Positions 4,864 through 5,318 of a DNA stretch of 5,318 nt are shown piece after piece (position 1 is the stretch's first letter; each line of letters starts with the position of its first letter). Source of the stretch: an uncultured Clostridium sp. (GTDB taxonomy: Bacteria > Bacillota > Clostridia > TANB77 > CAG-508); assembly GCA_900557475.1 (NCBI GenBank), contig USTA01000070.1:1-5318 (forward strand), in the 5' to 3' direction. The translations under genes were made by a program, and so were the position numbers. Below the pieces are notes generated by a model. The model was not told the origin of the DNA and made no database searches. It saw only the letters and a list, made by a program, of their open reading frames with translations.

Positions 4864-5318
4864 TTATAATTTCTTAGTAAAGTCGGCAAGGGGATTAGAT
4901 TCAACAGCAGTTCTAACTTGGTCATTATCTACATGAGTATAAACTTCGGTTGTAGAAATGCTTTGGTGTCCCAAAAGTTCTTGAAGAGCCCTAATGTCAA
5001 CTTCTCCATATTTATACATTAAAGTAGCAGCAGTATGTCTCAATTTATGTGTAGAATATTTAGTAGTATCAAGTCCAGCTTTAGAAAGCTCTTTAGATAC
5101 AACATTTTCAACAGTACGTTTGCTTATACGTTGTTTATAACTACTTAAGAACAACGCTTTATCTGAATTTTTTGAATCTTTTTTTACACCTTCTTTGGGC
5201 CTAATAGCAATATATGCATTAATAGCATCAATACATGACTTATTTAAATAAATAGAACGTTCTTTATTTCCTTTACCAATAACGGTCATCTTTTGGTCAT
5301 CAAATTTAATGTCCGATA
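4864..5318 (-). CDS. Tyrosine recombinase (XerC/D-like integrase), C-terminal catalytic half, cut by window edge
   Basis: This site-specific recombinase cuts and rejoins DNA through a tyrosine. The frame stays open from the stop at 4864 to the right edge of the window, past the ATG at 5289. The sequence there, SDIKFDDQKMTVIGKGNKER, is mid-domain for this family, so the real start lies outside. Visible catalytic residues are the beta-hairpin Lys of GKGNKER (near 5274), His and Arg of HKLRH (5049 to 5035), His of LGHQS (near 4968) and the nucleophile Tyr of TEVYTHV (4941-4939). The first catalytic Arg and the N-terminal core-binding domain are missing because of the window edge. The C-terminus continues normally to VESNPLADFTKKL. 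It could be a chromosomal Xer-type enzyme or the integrase of a mobile element, and the visible half cannot decide. It ends 54 bp before dpaB on the same strand with no terminator between, so transcription may run into dpaB. Confidence 0.88.
   Translation of the reverse strand, partial: SDIKFDDQKMTVIGKGNKERSIYLNKSCIDAINAYIAIRPKEGVKKDSKNSDKALFLSSYKQRISKRTVENVVSKELSKAGLDTTKYSTHKLRHTAATLMYKYGEVDIRALQELLGHQSISTTEVYTHVDNDQVRTAVESNPLADFTKKL

Overview
This is an AT-rich window with strong AGGAGG-type ribosome binding sites, short intergenic gaps, AT-rich codon choice and TAA stops on every gene whose end is visible. It carries one gene specific to endospore formers, the dipicolinate synthase subunit dpaB/spoVFB. 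These traits point to a low-GC, spore-forming Firmicute, most likely of the class Clostridia. The species cannot be told from the sequence.

Layout. At the left edge, on the minus strand, is the N-terminal 33 codons of a small ribbon-helix-helix DNA-binding protein (1-99). A divergent control region of about 150 bp follows, holding a near-perfect 20-bp palindrome (141-160) and a good extended -10 promoter facing right. That promoter drives a surface-protein gene (252-1584). The gene encodes a prepilin-like leader and membrane helix, a short PKD-like beta domain, and then eight BspA/DUF285-type repeats of about 27 residues. It is broken by a net one-base frameshift near 669-673, so it reads as two ORFs.

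Three plus-strand housekeeping or cell-envelope genes follow, each with its own recognisable promoter: tcdA (tRNA t6A37 cyclisation, 1648-2346), prfB (release factor 2, 2416-3516, with no programmed frameshift) and a six-helix DUF308/HdeD-like membrane protein (3582-4184). An 11-bp hairpin with T-runs on both sides (4188-4221) ends this transcript and also the converging minus-strand one.

On the minus strand are dpaB (4231-4809) and, upstream of it, the catalytic C-terminal half of a tyrosine recombinase (4864-5318, cut by the window edge). dpaB has no dpaA immediately upstream, which is unusual for this pair.

The genes do not form one pathway. tcdA and prfB both serve translation, dpaB serves spore core dehydration, and the surface protein and recombinase look like accessory cargo. 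I see no clear undescribed multi-gene system. The most interesting signals are the frameshifted pilin-leader/repeat protein with its triplicated 9-bp unit, the palindrome between the divergent genes, and the lone dpaB beside a recombinase.
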